Part shown: one piece after another, positions 1 to 10,908 of the stretch
Position numbering within the stretch: position 1 is the stretch's first letter
Layout of the letters: each line of letters begins with the position of its first letter
From: Indolivaga alginatilytica
Lineage (GTDB): Bacteria; Bacteroidota; Bacteroidia; Bacteroidales; Dysgonomonadaceae
Direction of reading: 5' to 3'
DNA: 64,000 bases
Assembly (NCBI RefSeq): GCF_003201355.1
Contig: NZ_QICL01000006.1
Span: 1 to 64,000 of the forward strand
Program-made: the position numbers and the translations under genes
Notes under the pieces: model-generated
The model's input: the letters and a program-made list of their open reading frames with translations, nothing else
What the model was told of the DNA's origin: nothing
Database searches by the model: none

Positions 1-113
1 TTTATCAGTTTAAGCTCTTTCTTCTTGGGAATCATAACTGAAAAATAATGGGGATTATTCTTTTAAGTTAATGATTTTCAAGAGATTGAGCAAATAATCA
101 ATCGCTTATTTTA

Positions 114-647
114 TTGATTATAAACATTTTAACTAAACAAATCAGCGGAAAAGTTCAACTACTGATTCGCATTACTAACTGGAAATCGACTTTACTGGGC
201 GGATTTGCGGCAAAAAATCAGATGACCGACATGAACGATCGTTTCAGAGCCGGAGACCTCACTTTCACTACCGCAGGAGGCGAAACAATAACTTTGCCTG
301 CCAATACCAACACTTCTGTGCCACGTGCCGTACTTAACGATCCGAATAACAACCATCAAAATGCATCGGACTATTTCATCGAAAACGGTTCTTACCTGCG
401 TTGCAATCGTATCACTTTAGGTTACACTTTCCCTAAAAACAAATTGAAAAACTTGTCGGTAGAACAATTGCGTCTTTTTACAGGAGTGAAAAATCCGTTT
501 ACAATTACAAAGTATTCGATGTTCGACCCTCAAGTGCCCAACGGTGGTACTACCCTCGATCGGGGTGTCGATGGTACAGTATACTATTCGTCAAACACTT
601 ACTGGAGTCAACGTGAGTTTTTCGCAGGTATACAGTTAACATTCTAA
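114..647 (+). pseudogene. SusC/RagA TonB-dependent receptor, C-terminal fragment
   Basis: Only about the last 150 residues of a SusC-type outer-membrane receptor remain; intact members are about 1000 residues. The visible part has the typical late-barrel signature YFIENGSYLRCNRITLGYTF followed by a FTGVKNPFTIT strand, and ends in an aromatic terminal strand (FFAGIQLTF). The signal peptide, carboxypeptidase-regulatory domain, plug and most of the barrel are missing. The first 25 or so codons are not SusC-like and overlap a solitary repeat end, so the start is an artefact of a breakpoint near 175-200. An intact susD follows after 24 bases, as in a normal susCD pair. The fragment should not form a working transporter. 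Confidence 0.85.
150..181. repeat. Solitary right end of the 0.5-kb inverted-repeat element
   Basis: This short stretch contains CAACTACTGATTCGCATTA followed by TAACTG. It matches the right terminus of the repeat copy ending near 10882, including a few bases beyond the inverted repeat. No recognisable body of the element lies to its left. It directly abuts the point where SusC-like coding sequence begins, so it probably marks an old insertion or recombination breakpoint. Confidence 0.6.
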
Positions 648-671
648 TGTAAATCTTAAAATCAACATAAC

Positions 672-2495
672 ATGAAACGAATAAGATTATATATCGCAGT
701 TATTATAATAGTAACTGCATGGGTATTCCCCGGATGCCAACCCAATATGGATTATACAAATCCAATGGCGGAGAGCGATGCTAATTTTTATAATACGAAA
801 AAAAATCTGATAGGGGCTGTCAACGGAGCATACAATATTATGCAACGTGGCGGAGGATGGACACGCTGTATGCCGTTCATGCTCAATGCCCGCAGCGATG
901 AATATACATATACGAGCGGAGCGGTTGCCGGAGAGACTGCTTCTGCCAACATATCTCAATTTGTGGTGCAGGGCGATAATGAATTTATGTCGCTGTCTTA
1001 TCAGGATATGTTTGTACTCCAATATGCTGCCAATCTTGCGATAGAAAGATTAAAGATCAATCAGGACGGAGCGTTCGACCTGAACAATGCCGAAGACAAA
1101 GCGTTATACGACCGCTTGATGGGAGAAAGCATATTTTTACGAGGACTAAGTCGTTTTTATCTCGTTTACTTCTGGGGAGATGCCATTCCCGATCGTAATT
1201 ACACTACCACCGGCGGAGCCGACTTTAAGCTCGGTCCTTCCAGTCCCGGAGTTATTTATCAAAATATGATAAGCGATTTCAAAGAAGCAGCCAATCTCTT
1301 ACCTGTACGTTCGATTGTATACACAGACCCCGAAAATCTTGGACGAGCCACCAAAGGCTCAGCCTTTGCCTATTTGGCAAAAGCATACATGGCTCGCCCT
1401 ATTCTTGATGCAACGGCTAAAGCCGGTGATGCGGAGTGGGCTTTGGCGAAAGAAGCCTTAAAAAAGATTATAGACTCTAACGAATACGAATTAATAAACA
1501 ACTATCGAGATAACGGTTCGGAAGCTAACGAAAACAATAAAGAATCGATATTTGAAGTACAGTTTTCGAGAAGCACCGATACCGACGGATTTAATCCGGT
1601 AGCAAACGGTGACATAGGCACTTGGACTATAAGCGGTCAGAATACATGGCGACAAATAGAGTTGACCGCTCCCAACTCAAGCGAATCGGGTCGCTGGTGG
1701 AACGGGCAACCATCTTTGGCGTTATACAATGAGTTTGAACAAGATGCAAACGGAAAAATAATCGATCCTCGTGCATATCAAGGTCTATGGATACCCGACG
1801 GTGCAAAGTATAAAGGAAAATCGGGTGCATGGATCGGTCATAATATCTTGTTCAGTGGAGGAACTTTCGATGAATGGAAAGGCAAGTGGTTTGGAGTACG
1901 TAAATATGGTGAAGATGAATATGTAAACGATGCCGGAAAGAGTGGTATAAACGACCGTCTGATTCGTTATGCCGATGTACTGTTGATGTATGCCGAATGT
2001 TCTATCGAAACAGGAGACGAAGCCACAGCACTTACCTATATAAACAAAGTACGTGAAAGAGCCAATAAAAAAATGCTTAACGCTACGGAAGCCGATCAAG
2101 GTATGTTTTATGCCACAGGAACAGGAAATCTGCCTACGGCAGAACAACTGATTTCGAAGGCTCCTACATTGGGACGAGTGGTGTCTGCCAATGGACAAGT
2201 AGTGTGTGAAGGCATAAAAATAAATACCGTTCGCCGCCTGTTGAAGCACGAATATTCGGCTGAATTGTATTGGGAAGGCTGGTGTTTTTTCAATCTCATG
2301 CGTTGGTATAACAACCCCAACGACCCCGATGCATCGTCGATACTGGATAATTTGAAGAACAAAAATGCTCTGCAAGTGGAGCAAACGGGACTGACAGGAA
2401 CTATTCCATTCACTTATCAAAGACATCTGAGAATGCCTATACCTTCGTCCGAGCTCTCTACAAATAGCAATATGAAAGGTAATTCTGCAAATTAA
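672..2495 (+). CDS. SusD/RagB-family surface glycan-binding lipoprotein
   Basis: A 607-residue SusD homologue. It begins with a lipoprotein signal and a lipobox ending at Cys22 (VFPGC). Typical SusD features follow: an N-terminal helical region with ESIFLRGLSRFYLVYFWGD around residues 155-175, TPR-like helices, and a C-terminal LLKHEYSAELYWEGWCFFNLMRW segment. SusD proteins sit on the outer face of the outer membrane and cap a SusC channel. The SusC partner just upstream is only a fragment, so this SusD is functionally orphaned within the window. The downstream esterase and GH8 suggest a xylan-type ligand. Confidence in the family is high, in the ligand moderate. Confidence 0.93.
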   Translation: MKRIRLYIAVIIIVTAWVFPGCQPNMDYTNPMAESDANFYNTKKNLIGAVNGAYNIMQRGGGWTRCMPFMLNARSDEYTYTSGAVAGETASANISQFVVQGDNEFMSLSYQDMFVLQYAANLAIERLKINQDGAFDLNNAEDKALYDRLMGESIFLRGLSRFYLVYFWGDAIPDRNYTTTGGADFKLGPSSPGVIYQNMISDFKEAANLLPVRSIVYTDPENLGRATKGSAFAYLAKAYMARPILDATAKAGDAEWALAKEALKKIIDSNEYELINNYRDNGSEANENNKESIFEVQFSRSTDTDGFNPVANGDIGTWTISGQNTWRQIELTAPNSSESGRWWNGQPSLALYNEFEQDANGKIIDPRAYQGLWIPDGAKYKGKSGAWIGHNILFSGGTFDEWKGKWFGVRKYGEDEYVNDAGKSGINDRLIRYADVLLMYAECSIETGDEATALTYINKVRERANKKMLNATEADQGMFYATGTGNLPTAEQLISKAPTLGRVVSANGQVVCEGIKINTVRRLLKHEYSAELYWEGWCFFNLMRWYNNPNDPDASSILDNLKNKNALQVEQTGLTGTIPFTYQRHLRMPIPSSELSTNSNMKGNSAN

Positions 2496-2510
2496 AACCT
2501 GTGTAATATG

Positions 2511-2550
2511 TTTTGCCGGCTGTATAATCTTCTAATGACAGTCGGCAAAA
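2511..2550 (+). terminator. Hairpin after susD
   Basis: TTTTGCCGGCTGT (2511-2523) pairs with ACAGTCGGCAAAA (2538-2550), with one G-T wobble. It lies 16 bases after the susD stop. There is no strong T-tract, so it may be a weak terminator or an mRNA-stabilising structure. Confidence 0.5.
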
Positions 2551-2564
2551 TGCTTACATATAAT

Positions 2565-3153
2565 TGCAATCAGTAGTTGGATTGTCTCTAAAAAATGCTC
2601 TTTAAAGTTATTAATACTACGCACAATCAAAGATTGTTTGTGTCCCTTTTGCCACCTCCCCTCTATCCCCTCCACAAGAGGGGAAGCCAATTGACTCCTC
2701 CCTTGTGGGGAGGACGGGTGGGGTTAAAAGGAATCAAAAAGTCTTTTGCCGACCACTTACGGGTGTGATCCGTTAGCAACTTGCCATCGGAATAAAATAA
2801 GCCGTCCTGTCGGACTTTTTGTATTTTATTCTTATCGACTGCTTCGTTGAACGGATACCTCACCCCCGAAGTAAATGTCGGCTTTGCTTACGCCCGTCAG
2901 GTTCTCCGACATTTGCCGGTTGCACGGGGTACCCGATGTGAGAAGAAAGCGTAAAAAACAAAAAGAAATCAATCAAGAAAGTATTTTTTTGTTTTCGCTT
3001 TCAAGCACCTATCGGGTCGGGCAAGGAGGCTCAGTCTTGATCTTTTGTTTCGTTTTGCATCAAGGCAAAATGAAAGACAAACCTCGATAGAGGTGCGTCA
3101 GTAAAAAAAGAAAATAGAGCGTTTTTTAGAGACAATCCAACTACTGATTCGCA
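2565..3153. repeat. Inverted-repeat-bounded interspersed element, copy 1
   Basis: The left end (2565-2600) is the reverse complement of the right end (3117-3153) with only about two differences over 35 bases; both contain AATCAGTAGTTGGATTGTC or its complement. The interior matches the copies at 10366 and 59537 over most of its length. It includes a conserved stretch TCTTTTGCCGACCACTTACG and a poly-A/poly-T foldback with GCG ends. It resembles a MITE or structured palindromic element with no transposase. Copy 1 is longer than the others because it contains a nested CTCCCC-type repeat. Confidence 0.8.
2654..2725. repeat. Nested CTCCCC/GGGGAG palindromic repeat
   Basis: A G+C-rich run of opposing CCTCCCCT and GGGGAGG blocks. 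It sits inside repeat copy 1, exactly where copies 2 and 3 carry only a short CCTTTTGCCC...GCAAAAGG hairpin. A related sequence occurs at 18230-18297. Such elements are common between genes in Bacteroidetes; their role is unknown. Confidence 0.6.
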
Positions 3154-3165
3154 TAAAAACTCTAA

Positions 3166-4095
<930 letters not shown>

Positions 4096-4117
4096 TGACA
4101 GCATAAATCTAATAACG

Positions 4118-5383
4118 ATGAATCAGAATATAAAAATCGCTTTTTTTCTACTGACGTTTTGTTGTGTAAACATCAGTATCATAGGACAGACTAACAAAGG
4201 TGCTTATCATACAGGTACATACCGGAATGTTTTTCAGGAAGCCGGATATGCCCAATCCGATATAGACGCTAAAGTAGAGAAAGCTTATAAAGATCTTTTT
4301 GAAGGAGATAACCCCATTTACTTCGAGGTGGGCGACTCTATGGCGTATGTCTCAGACATTAAAAACCACGATGCACGCACCGAAGGTCTCTCTTACGGTA
4401 TGATGGTTGCCGTTCAGCTTAACAAGAAAAATGTTTTTGATCGTATCTGGCGATGGTCTAAAACCTATCATCAGCATCAGGATGGAGCTAGGGAAGGATA
4501 TTTTGCCTGGAGTTTCGATCCTGCAAAGATGAAACGAAACTCCGAAGGATCGGCTTCGGATGGCGAATTGTATTATGTTACTGCCCTTTTATTTGCATCT
4601 AACAGATGGGGAAACAACACCGGCATTGATTATTATGGCGAAGCACGCAGAATATTGGACAATATGTGGAAAAAAGACGGAACAGGAAATATCCGTAACC
4701 TTATCAATACCGAACACAAGCAAATAACATTTGTTCCCGAAGGCGATGCCTATAACTGGACAGATCCATCGTATCATTTGCCTGCTTTTTTAGAAATATG
4801 GGCAGAATACGCTAAAGACGGGCATGAACAGTTTTACCGGGATTGTGCCGATACGGCTCGTGTTTTCCTCCACAGGGCGTGCCATCCGATCACCGGGTTG
4901 AATGCCGATTATACCGAATTTAGCGGAAAACCGCATTCCACATCGTGGATGCCTGCCGCATTTCGCTATGATTCGTGGAGAGTGCCTATGAATATTGCGA
5001 TGGATTACAATTGGTACGGAAAAGATAAAGAGTGGCAGGAAGATTATGCAGCATGCATTCAGAAATTTTTCAGATCGAAGGGCATAGATACCTACGAGGA
5101 TCAGTTTAACCTCGATGGCTCGCGACCCGACTTTATTCTTAAGGCTGGCGATACCGAAGGGTTGAGGCATTCAATCGGGCTGGTGGCTACTCTTGCCACT
5201 ACCGATACAATGAATGCGGACGATAAAAATATGGATTTTGTCCATGCTCTATGGAATGCCAAGCTCGAACCTTACGACGATGGTTATTTCGACCCATACT
5301 ACGATGGGCTGTTGTATTTGTTCAGCCTGATGCACCTGAGCGGAAAATACAGGATAATAACCCCTGACTATGTATCCAAATAA
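4118..5383 (+). CDS. GH8 xylanase, likely reducing-end exo-oligoxylanase
   Basis: From the chosen ATG the product has 421 residues. The upstream in-frame ATG at 4076 overlaps the esterase gene and would place 14 extra residues before the hydrophobic signal IAFFLLTFCCVNI, so 4118 is preferred. GH8 hallmarks are EGLSYGMM (likely general acid Glu89), EGYFAWSF, SASDGELYYVTALL, and YDSWRVPMN with a candidate base at about Asp285. Many Bacteroidetes GH8 enzymes in xylan loci release xylose from the reducing end of oligosaccharides (Rex type). Endo-xylanase activity is also possible. The signal peptide has no lipobox, so periplasmic location is likely. Confidence 0.88.
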   Translation: MNQNIKIAFFLLTFCCVNISIIGQTNKGAYHTGTYRNVFQEAGYAQSDIDAKVEKAYKDLFEGDNPIYFEVGDSMAYVSDIKNHDARTEGLSYGMMVAVQLNKKNVFDRIWRWSKTYHQHQDGAREGYFAWSFDPAKMKRNSEGSASDGELYYVTALLFASNRWGNNTGIDYYGEARRILDNMWKKDGTGNIRNLINTEHKQITFVPEGDAYNWTDPSYHLPAFLEIWAEYAKDGHEQFYRDCADTARVFLHRACHPITGLNADYTEFSGKPHSTSWMPAAFRYDSWRVPMNIAMDYNWYGKDKEWQEDYAACIQKFFRSKGIDTYEDQFNLDGSRPDFILKAGDTEGLRHSIGLVATLATTDTMNADDKNMDFVHALWNAKLEPYDDGYFDPYYDGLLYLFSLMHLSGKYRIITPDYVSK

Positions 5384-5430
5384 TTCGGAAACTATCTAAC
5401 TTTTGAAGAATAATATTCAATAATCAGATG

Positions 5431-5476
5431 AGCCAGCATAGGGGCGTATAGCCTTTCGTCCTTATGCTGGCTTTTT
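5431..5476 (+). terminator. Rho-independent terminator after GH8
   Basis: AGCCAGCATA (5431-5440) pairs perfectly with TATGCTGGCT (5463-5472) and is followed by a T-run. The susD-esterase-GH8 transcript probably ends here. The rest of 5384-5719 is A+T-rich with no other supported gene and presumably holds the promoter of the next gene. Confidence 0.8.
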
Positions 5477-5719
5477 ATTAATCTTGAAGTAATAAACTGT
5501 ATTGTATAAATACTTAAGTGAATCCAGAGGTATAAAGCTCTGAAGAATACGATGAATGTTACACATTAATAATAGTATGTAACGCACTGCAAAACATCTG
5601 AAACAATATAGTTTCTTCAATTATATCTTTCGCTATACTTTAGTTTATCCAAAATTTTCACACAAATCGTTCCTCATAGAATAACAACTTTAAATTATAA
5701 AATCAAACAATATAAATTT

Positions 5720-7876
5720 ATGAAAAGAAAATGTACTCACCTTTCGCGTTTCATGTTCACGAGGTTGTTTCTCTGCCTAGCCCTATTCGGAGGTTTTTTT
5801 ACTGCCAGAGCAGAGGGAATAAAAGAACCCGCACTAAAAGATGCACTCAAAGACAAGTTTAATATAGGAGTTGCTTTGAACCTTCAACAGATATGGGAGA
5901 GAGATGTCACTGCCACAAAGATTATAAAGAAGAACTTCAATTCTATTGTCGCCGAAAATTGCATGAAAAGTGCGATGCTACAACCCGAGGAAGGGAAGTT
6001 TATGTTTAAAGATGCCGATAAGTTTGTAGAGTTTGGAGAACAAAACCAAATGAAGATAATCGGGCACACACTCATCTGGCACTCACAAGCCCCCCGTTGG
6101 TTTTTTACCGATAAAGACGGAAAAGAGGTATCGAGAGAAGTCCTGATAGAACGCGTGAAGAATCACATAACCACCGTAGTATCCCGTTACAAAGGACGTG
6201 TAAAAGGATGGGATGTTGTCAATGAAGCCATTTTAGACGACGGTACTTTCAGAAAGAGTAAATTTTATAATATCATAGGAGAAGACTTTATAAGTCTCGC
6301 CTTTCAGTTTGCACGTGCCGCCGACCCCGATGCAGAATTATATTACAATGATTTTTCGATGGCTGCCCCTGGTAAACGCAATTCAGTAGTTGCACTGGTG
6401 AAAAAATTACAATCACAAGGTATAAAAGTGGATGGTATAGGAATGCAAGGACACCTAGGATTAGAACACCCTTCGATGCAAGAGTTTGAAAAAAGCATAC
6501 TTGCTTTTGCTTCAACAGGAGCCAAAGTAATGATAACAGAACTTGATATATCGGTACTTCCTTTTCGTGAAAATGTAGGAGCTGAGGTTTCGGCAAATTT
6601 CGATTATAAAAAAGAGCTTGATCCCTACACTAAAGGATTACCTAATGATGTGTCCGAGAAATGGAATCAGCGTATGGGTGATTTTTTCGCACTCTTTCTG
6701 AAACACTCTAACGTCATCAATCGAGTAACGTTGTGGGGATTGTCGGATGGCGATTCATGGAAGAACAACTGGCCCATACACGGGCGTACCGATTATCCGT
6801 TACTCTTCGACCGACAACACAAAGCTAAACCTGTTATTGATGAGATTATAAAGATGGCAGACGCCGATCTGAAAAAAGGTAATAATCGAGCAAACACAAC
6901 GAGAAGCCCCAGATACCTTGTTCCCAACGATTATATGGCAGACCCCGCAGCTCACGTGTTCGAAGGTAAATTGTATATATATCCTTCTCACGATTGGGAA
7001 AGTGGAGTAGAGGAGAATGATAATGGCGATCACTTCAATATGAAAGATTACCATGTATTCTCGATGCAAGATATAAACGGAGAGGTTACCGATCATGGTG
7101 TCGTGCTTACCGTTAAAGATATTCCTTGGGCAGGTAGGCAATTATGGGACTCGGATGTAGCTTTTAAAAATGGTAAATATTATATGTATTTTCCGTTGAA
7201 AGATCGTAATGATATCTTCCGAATCGGAGTAGCTATTAGTGACAAACCTTATGGATCTTTTATTTCGGAGAAGCATCCTATGTTGGGCAGTTACAGTATA
7301 GACCCGTGCGTGTTCGAAGATAATGGTAAACATTATATGTATTTTGGTGGAATCTGGGGTGGTCAGTTGCAACGTTATCGTAACAATAAGGCATTAGAAT
7401 CTGCTGCTACTCCTGCCGATGATGAACCTTCGATATGTTCTAAAATTGCACAATTGAGTGATGACATGATGGAGTTTGGCGAACAACCACGTGATATTGT
7501 TATCAAGGATAAAGATGGCAAACCCTTGTTACAAGGTGATACTCAACGTCGATTTTTCGAAGCATCGTGGGTGCATAAATACAATGGGAAATATTATTTT
7601 TCGTATTCAACAGGTGATACGCACAACCTTTGTTATGCAACAGGCGACAATCCGTATGGTCCGTTTGTTTATCAAGGCGTGATAATGACTCCCGTTGTAG
7701 GTTGGACAACACACCACTCTATAGTAGAATATAATGGCAAGTGGTATTTATTCTATCATGATAGTGTTCCTTCGGGAGGAAAAACATGGCTCCGCAGTAT
7801 GAAAGTTGTAGAACTAGAATACAACCCCGATGGAACTATAAAGACATTGGATGGAATGAATCAGTCGGAAGGATAA
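5720..7876 (+). CDS. Bifunctional GH10 xylanase - GH43 arabinofuranosidase/xylosidase fusion
   Basis: A 718-residue secreted two-domain enzyme. The signal peptide covers about residues 1-31. The GH10 barrel spans about 40-385, with HTLIWHSQ (116-123), acid/base Glu169 in WDVVNEA and nucleophile Glu274 in ITELDI. A short linker (about 385-395) leads to a five-bladed GH43 domain at 396-715. That domain carries the three expected acids: Asp408 (MADPAAH), Asp528 (SIDPCVF) and Glu614 (FFEASWVH). GH10 cuts the xylan backbone, and GH43 members remove xylose or arabinofuranose from the products. The fusion couples both steps. Both active sites look intact. The GH43 subfamily and sugar preference cannot be set by eye. 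Confidence 0.92.
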   Translation: MKRKCTHLSRFMFTRLFLCLALFGGFFTARAEGIKEPALKDALKDKFNIGVALNLQQIWERDVTATKIIKKNFNSIVAENCMKSAMLQPEEGKFMFKDADKFVEFGEQNQMKIIGHTLIWHSQAPRWFFTDKDGKEVSREVLIERVKNHITTVVSRYKGRVKGWDVVNEAILDDGTFRKSKFYNIIGEDFISLAFQFARAADPDAELYYNDFSMAAPGKRNSVVALVKKLQSQGIKVDGIGMQGHLGLEHPSMQEFEKSILAFASTGAKVMITELDISVLPFRENVGAEVSANFDYKKELDPYTKGLPNDVSEKWNQRMGDFFALFLKHSNVINRVTLWGLSDGDSWKNNWPIHGRTDYPLLFDRQHKAKPVIDEIIKMADADLKKGNNRANTTRSPRYLVPNDYMADPAAHVFEGKLYIYPSHDWESGVEENDNGDHFNMKDYHVFSMQDINGEVTDHGVVLTVKDIPWAGRQLWDSDVAFKNGKYYMYFPLKDRNDIFRIGVAISDKPYGSFISEKHPMLGSYSIDPCVFEDNGKHYMYFGGIWGGQLQRYRNNKALESAATPADDEPSICSKIAQLSDDMMEFGEQPRDIVIKDKDGKPLLQGDTQRRFFEASWVHKYNGKYYFSYSTGDTHNLCYATGDNPYGPFVYQGVIMTPVVGWTTHHSIVEYNGKWYLFYHDSVPSGGKTWLRSMKVVELEYNPDGTIKTLDGMNQSEG

Positions 7877-7934
7877 AAATAGTATATTGCATTTTATTAG
7901 CACTATTTTCTAAAATAGCCTTAAATAAAAAAAC

Positions 7935-10298
7935 ATGAAGAAACAGGTCTTATTTATCCTAGCACTTCTTTATCTGTCGTCTGCTATGGCACAAACACAA
8001 CGAGAAGTAGAGTATTTTAAATTACAGGATATTCGACTTTTAGAAAGTCCCTTTAAACATGCCCAGGAGTTAGATAAAGAGTATTTATTGGCTTTAGATG
8101 CCGATAGATTACTTGCTCCTTTTTTACGCGAGGCAGGTCTTATACCTAAAGCCGAAAGTTATACAAATTGGGAAAACACAGGGTTAGATGGGCATATTGG
8201 TGGACATTATATTTCGGCTCTTTCTATGATGTATGCATCAACAGGAGATTTGTTGATAAAACAACGGCTCGATTATATGATTGATGAGTTGAAACACTGT
8301 CAGGACAAGAATGGTGATGGGTACATAGGCGGAGTTCCGGGAGGGAAAGCGATATGGGAAGAGGTAGCTGCCGGAAATATAAGAGCTGCAAGTTTCAGTC
8401 TCAATGACAAATGGGTTCCTCTATATAATATACATAAAACTTATGCCGGATTGCGTGATGCTTATCTTTATGCTGATAACAATATGGCGAAAGATATGCT
8501 CATAAAGATGACAGACTGGGCTGTTGATCTCGTATCCGGATTATCGGAAGAGCAAATTCAGGATATGCTTCGAAGCGAACATGGAGGCCTTAACGAAACA
8601 TTTGCTGATGCGGCAGCCATTACAGGTAATGGTGATTATCTGAAATTGGCACATCAATTCTCACATCGACAGATTCTCGATTTTCTGCTTCAGCATGAAG
8701 ATAAGTTGACAGGTATGCATGCCAATACACAAATACCTAAAGTGTTAGGATTTAAACGTATTGCCGATCTCGAAAATAATGAATCGTGGTCGGAAGCCGC
8801 TCGTTTTTTCTGGCAAACAGTCGTTGAAAAGCGTTCTGTATCAATAGGAGGAAATAGTGTGAGCGAGCATTTTAATTCGACAAGCGATTTTTCGAAGATG
8901 GTAAAAAGCATAGAAGGCCCTGAGACCTGTAATACGTACAATATGTTACGTTTGACCAAAATGCTTTATGGAACATCGAAGGATGAAAAATATGTGGACT
9001 ACTACGAGCGTGCGTTATACAATCATATTCTTTCTACACAAAATCCCGTTCAGGGAGGGTTTGTATATTTTACACAGATGCGTCCGGCACATTACCGCGT
9101 ATATTCACAGCCACAAACTAGTTTCTGGTGTTGCGTGGGTTCAGGTCTCGAGAATCATGCGAAGTATGGCGAAATGATTTACGCACATACTGAAAACGAA
9201 TTGTTTGTAAACCTGTTCATCCCTTCCCGATTAGATTGGAAGGCTATGAATACGGAAATAATACAGCAGAATAAGTTTCCAGATGAGGATGAAACACATT
9301 TGACAGTGAATCCCGATAAGGATAAGATCTTTACCTTACAATTAAGATATCCTGAATGGGTAGAAAAAGGGGCTTTGAAAATTTCGATAAACGGCAAAGA
9401 TTACCCTCTTTCGCAAGAGCCTGCAACTTATATAGCAATTAAACGGAAATGGAAGAAAGGCGATAAGGTAACAATGAAAATGCCTATGCACATAAAATTA
9501 GAGCAATTACCTGATAAGTCAAACTACTATTCTATTCTTTACGGTCCTATTGTATTAGCAGCCAAAGCAGGCACAGAGGATATGGAAGGCTTATTTGCCG
9601 ATGATAGCCGTGGCGGACATATAGCACATGGAAAGCAAATTCCCATAAAAGATATGCCTATTATAGTGAGTGAACCCAATAAGATAGAATCATTGATAAA
9701 ACCTGTGGAGGGGAAGTCTCTTACGTTCCATCTATCTGGGCTTTATCCCGATAAGTATGGTGATGGAATGGAGTTAATCCCGTTTTTCCGCTTACACGAA
9801 TCACGCTATATACTTTATTGGGCACAAGCAACCACAGACGAAGTAAAGAATATGCAGAAAAGAATAGAGCAGGAGGAAGAAGTACGTATAAAGCTGGATG
9901 CTATTACCGTAGATAAGGTGGTATGTGGAGAGCAACAACCCGAGTCGGATCATTTTATACAATCGGATCATTCCAATAATGGTTTTGTTGATGACATTCA
10001 TTGGCGTGAAGCCAAAGGATGGTTTAGTTATCGGCTACAAAATACAAACAGAAACAGTAAGGAGTTGTATATAAGCTATTTTAACTCTGACCCGAATCGC
10101 AGCTGTACCATTTATATAAACGGAATTAAACTAACTACATTGGACTTGGACGGCAAAGGCGGTGACAGTTTGTTCAGTACTGTTTACCCTATACCCGAAA
10201 GTGAACAAGGGAAAGATATTTTAGAGGTTAAGTTTGTAGCTTCTCCTGATAAAATGACAATGAAATTGGCGGAAACGAGACTCTTAAAGAACGATTAA
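7935..10298 (+). CDS. GH127 beta-L-arabinofuranosidase (DUF1680 family)
   Basis: A 787-residue protein with a signal peptide ending at SSAMAQ. The N-terminal two-thirds is an (alpha/alpha)6 domain with GLDGHIGGHYISALSMMY and EHGGLNETFADAAA. The family's zinc-thiolate catalytic set is visible: Glu330 and Cys332 in GPETCNTYNML, and Cys399-Cys400 in SFWCCVGSG. By analogy with Bifidobacterium HypBA1 the first Cys of the pair is the nucleophile. Beta-sandwich domains make up the C-terminal part. It would act on arabinose-containing side chains after depolymerisation, probably in the periplasm. It begins 58 bases after GH10-GH43 and ends before a strong terminator. Confidence 0.9.
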   Translation: MKKQVLFILALLYLSSAMAQTQREVEYFKLQDIRLLESPFKHAQELDKEYLLALDADRLLAPFLREAGLIPKAESYTNWENTGLDGHIGGHYISALSMMYASTGDLLIKQRLDYMIDELKHCQDKNGDGYIGGVPGGKAIWEEVAAGNIRAASFSLNDKWVPLYNIHKTYAGLRDAYLYADNNMAKDMLIKMTDWAVDLVSGLSEEQIQDMLRSEHGGLNETFADAAAITGNGDYLKLAHQFSHRQILDFLLQHEDKLTGMHANTQIPKVLGFKRIADLENNESWSEAARFFWQTVVEKRSVSIGGNSVSEHFNSTSDFSKMVKSIEGPETCNTYNMLRLTKMLYGTSKDEKYVDYYERALYNHILSTQNPVQGGFVYFTQMRPAHYRVYSQPQTSFWCCVGSGLENHAKYGEMIYAHTENELFVNLFIPSRLDWKAMNTEIIQQNKFPDEDETHLTVNPDKDKIFTLQLRYPEWVEKGALKISINGKDYPLSQEPATYIAIKRKWKKGDKVTMKMPMHIKLEQLPDKSNYYSILYGPIVLAAKAGTEDMEGLFADDSRGGHIAHGKQIPIKDMPIIVSEPNKIESLIKPVEGKSLTFHLSGLYPDKYGDGMELIPFFRLHESRYILYWAQATTDEVKNMQKRIEQEEEVRIKLDAITVDKVVCGEQQPESDHFIQSDHSNNGFVDDIHWREAKGWFSYRLQNTNRNSKELYISYFNSDPNRSCTIYINGIKLTTLDLDGKGGDSLFSTVYPIPESEQGKDILEVKFVASPDKMTMKLAETRLLKND

Positions 10299-10320
10299 CT
10301 AATATCTGCTTATTGAAAAA

Positions 10321-10359
10321 TACCCCCAAAAGTTATGCTTAACTTTTGGGGGTATTTTA
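10321..10359. terminator. Strong bidirectional terminator after GH127
   Basis: A 15-base perfect stem: TACCCCCAAAAGTTA (10321-10335) pairs with TAACTTTTGGGGGTA (10340-10354), with a TGCT loop. An A-run precedes it and a T-run follows it. It ends the plus-strand block and could also stop leftward transcription. Confidence 0.9.
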
Positions 10360-10365
10360 GTCGTA

Positions 10366-10882
10366 ATGCAATCAGTAGTTGAGTTGTTAGTCACAAACTC
10401 TCTTTTACTTTCGTTATACTACGCGCAATCAAAGATTGCTTGTATTCCTTTTGCCCAAATCCGCAAAAGGAACCAAAAAGTCTTTTGCCGACCACTTACG
10501 GGTGTGATCCGTTAGCAACTTGCCGTCGGAATAAAATAAGCCGTCCTGTCGGACTTTTTGTATTTTATTCTTATCGACAGCTTCGTTGAACGGATACCTC
10601 ACCCCCGAAGTAAACGTCGGCTTTGCTTACGCCCGTCAGGCTCTCCGACCTTTGCCGGTTGCACGGGGTACCCGATGTGGGAGGAAAGCGTAAAAAACAA
10701 AAAGAAATCAAAGTCGAAAGTATTTTTTTGTTTTCGCTTTCGGAGCACGTATCGGGTCGGGAAAAGAGGCTCAGTCTTGATCTTTTGTTTCGTTTTGCAT
10801 CAAGGCAAAATGAAAGACAAGCCCGATAGGGTGCGTCAGTAAAATGAGTGTTTATTTCCGACATCCAACTACTGATTCGCAT
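10366..10882. repeat. Inverted-repeat-bounded interspersed element, copy 2
   Basis: Ends ATGCAATCAGTAGTTG (10366-10381) and CAACTACTGATTCGCAT (10866-10882) are inverted repeats. The interior matches copy 1 and copy 3. Possible short reading frames in it do not stay in one frame between copies, so it is treated as non-coding. It fills the gap between the convergent GH127 and GH51 genes. Confidence 0.8.
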
Positions 10883-10908
10883 TAGTAACTGACTCTAAGA
10901 AATTTCTC

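Noticed and set aside
1785-2426. 213-codon minus-strand ORF
   Set aside because: Antisense to the intact susD; no recognisable domain.
2654-2725. Possible CRISPR-like or tandem array
   Set aside because: The blocks are palindromic and irregular, without equal repeats and unique spacers; no cas genes occur in the window.
2875-3090. Short ORFs inside the 0.5-kb repeats (also 10558-10842 and 59756-60010) sharing LHGVPDV and FCFVLHQGKMKDK
   Set aside because: The shared peptide segments fall in different frames relative to each other in copy 2, so the similarity is of DNA, not of a conserved protein.
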